Part shown: piece after piece, positions 59,136-59,268 of the stretch | How the letters are laid out: every line of letters begins with the position of its first letter | Position numbering within the stretch: position 1 is the stretch's first letter | Translations under genes and position numbers: made by a program | Assembly (NCBI RefSeq): GCF_016658545.1 | Contig: NZ_JACVZC010000025.1 | Coordinates: 1 to 59,268, forward strand | Origin: Pseudomonas sp. S37 | Lineage (GTDB): Bacteria > Pseudomonadota > Gammaproteobacteria > Pseudomonadales > Pseudomonadaceae | Direction: 5' to 3' | Length of the DNA: 59,268 nucleotides | The notes under the pieces: model-generated | The model's database searches: none | Seen by the model: only the letters and a program-made list of their open reading frames with translations | What the model was told of the DNA's origin: nothing

Positions 59136-59268
59136 GCGAGAACCCGGAACAAGACCAGCCGATGCCGCTGGTTTCGCACCTGACCGAACTGCGCACCCGC
59201 CTGTTGCGCTGCGTAGGGGTCATTTTCCTGATCTTTGCCGGGCTGTTCAGCTTCGCCCAGCAGATCTA
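59132..59268 (+). CDS. tatC: Twin-arginine translocase subunit TatC, N-terminal part (cut by window end)
   Basis: ATG at 59132 overlaps the tatB stop by 4 bp. The visible residues include [17 protein letters not shown] and the first membrane helix [15 protein letters not shown], typical for TatC. The rest lies beyond the window. Confidence 0.95.
   Translation, partial: MSENPEQDQPMPLVSHLTELRTRLLRCVGVIFLIFAGLFSFAQQI

Overview
The window comes from a Pseudomonas of the P. putida group. The evidence is high GC with strongly G/C-biased third positions; a medium-chain-length polyhydroxyalkanoate (PHA) cluster phaC1-phaZ-phaC2-phaD with divergent phaF-phaI; the gene order pilGHIJ-chpA beside gshB, a tonB3-like gene, yqgE, ruvX, pyrR, pyrB and an inactive pyrC'; and many copies of the short REP palindromes typical of P. 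putida. It is mostly conserved chromosomal backbone. No rRNA, tRNA, insertion sequence, prophage, CRISPR array or integron was seen.

Layout. 1-13 kb is a methyl-cycle region: the start of tktA, an ArsR/SAM-methyltransferase fusion regulator (SahR-like) with metK, an exported-looking ligB, mltA and small envelope genes, then ahcY behind an S-adenosylhomocysteine (SAH) riboswitch, and metF. 13-24 kb is mixed: a glycosyltransferase-like orphan, a periplasmic solute-binding protein, rhlE, a cytochrome b561/YceI pair, an exported flavin amine oxidase with a low-complexity tail, bioA, rsmE and a hemolysin III family membrane protein. 24.4-33.4 kb is a Pil-Chp chemosensory operon on the minus strand (pilG, pilH, pilI, pilJ, chpA, chpC-like) lacking pilK and chpB. 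33.6-39.7 kb holds gshB, tonB3-like, yqgE, ruvX, pyrR, pyrB and pyrC'. 39.8-42.4 kb is hslVU plus a DUF971 gene. 42.6-49.2 kb is the PHA cluster. 49.3-54.1 kb is one very large gene (1582 codons) resembling the Pseudomonas DUF6543/'dermonecrotic toxin domain' proteins. 54-59 kb has a small PHA-system protein, ubiE-ubiJ-ubiB, hisI-hisE and tatA-tatB-tatC (the last cut by the window end).

How the genes work together. metK makes SAM, ahcY removes SAH and metF supplies methyl groups; a protein sensor candidate (metK operon) and an RNA sensor (ahcY) appear to read the same metabolite. In the PHA cluster the two synthases, the depolymerase, the regulator PhaD and the granule proteins PhaF/PhaI form one unit, and matching inverted half-sites with 8-bp spacing lie upstream of both phaC1 and phaI. 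The Pil-Chp genes with the tonB3-like gene point to type IV pilus control.

The points most worth a second look are the giant DUF6543-like gene beside the PHA locus, a 42-bp minisatellite between phaD and phaF nested inside a REP pair, composite REP elements with a shared third hairpin and a mirrored 15-bp insertion, the perfect palindrome before the sahR-like gene, the signal peptide on LigB, and the reduced Pil-Chp system.
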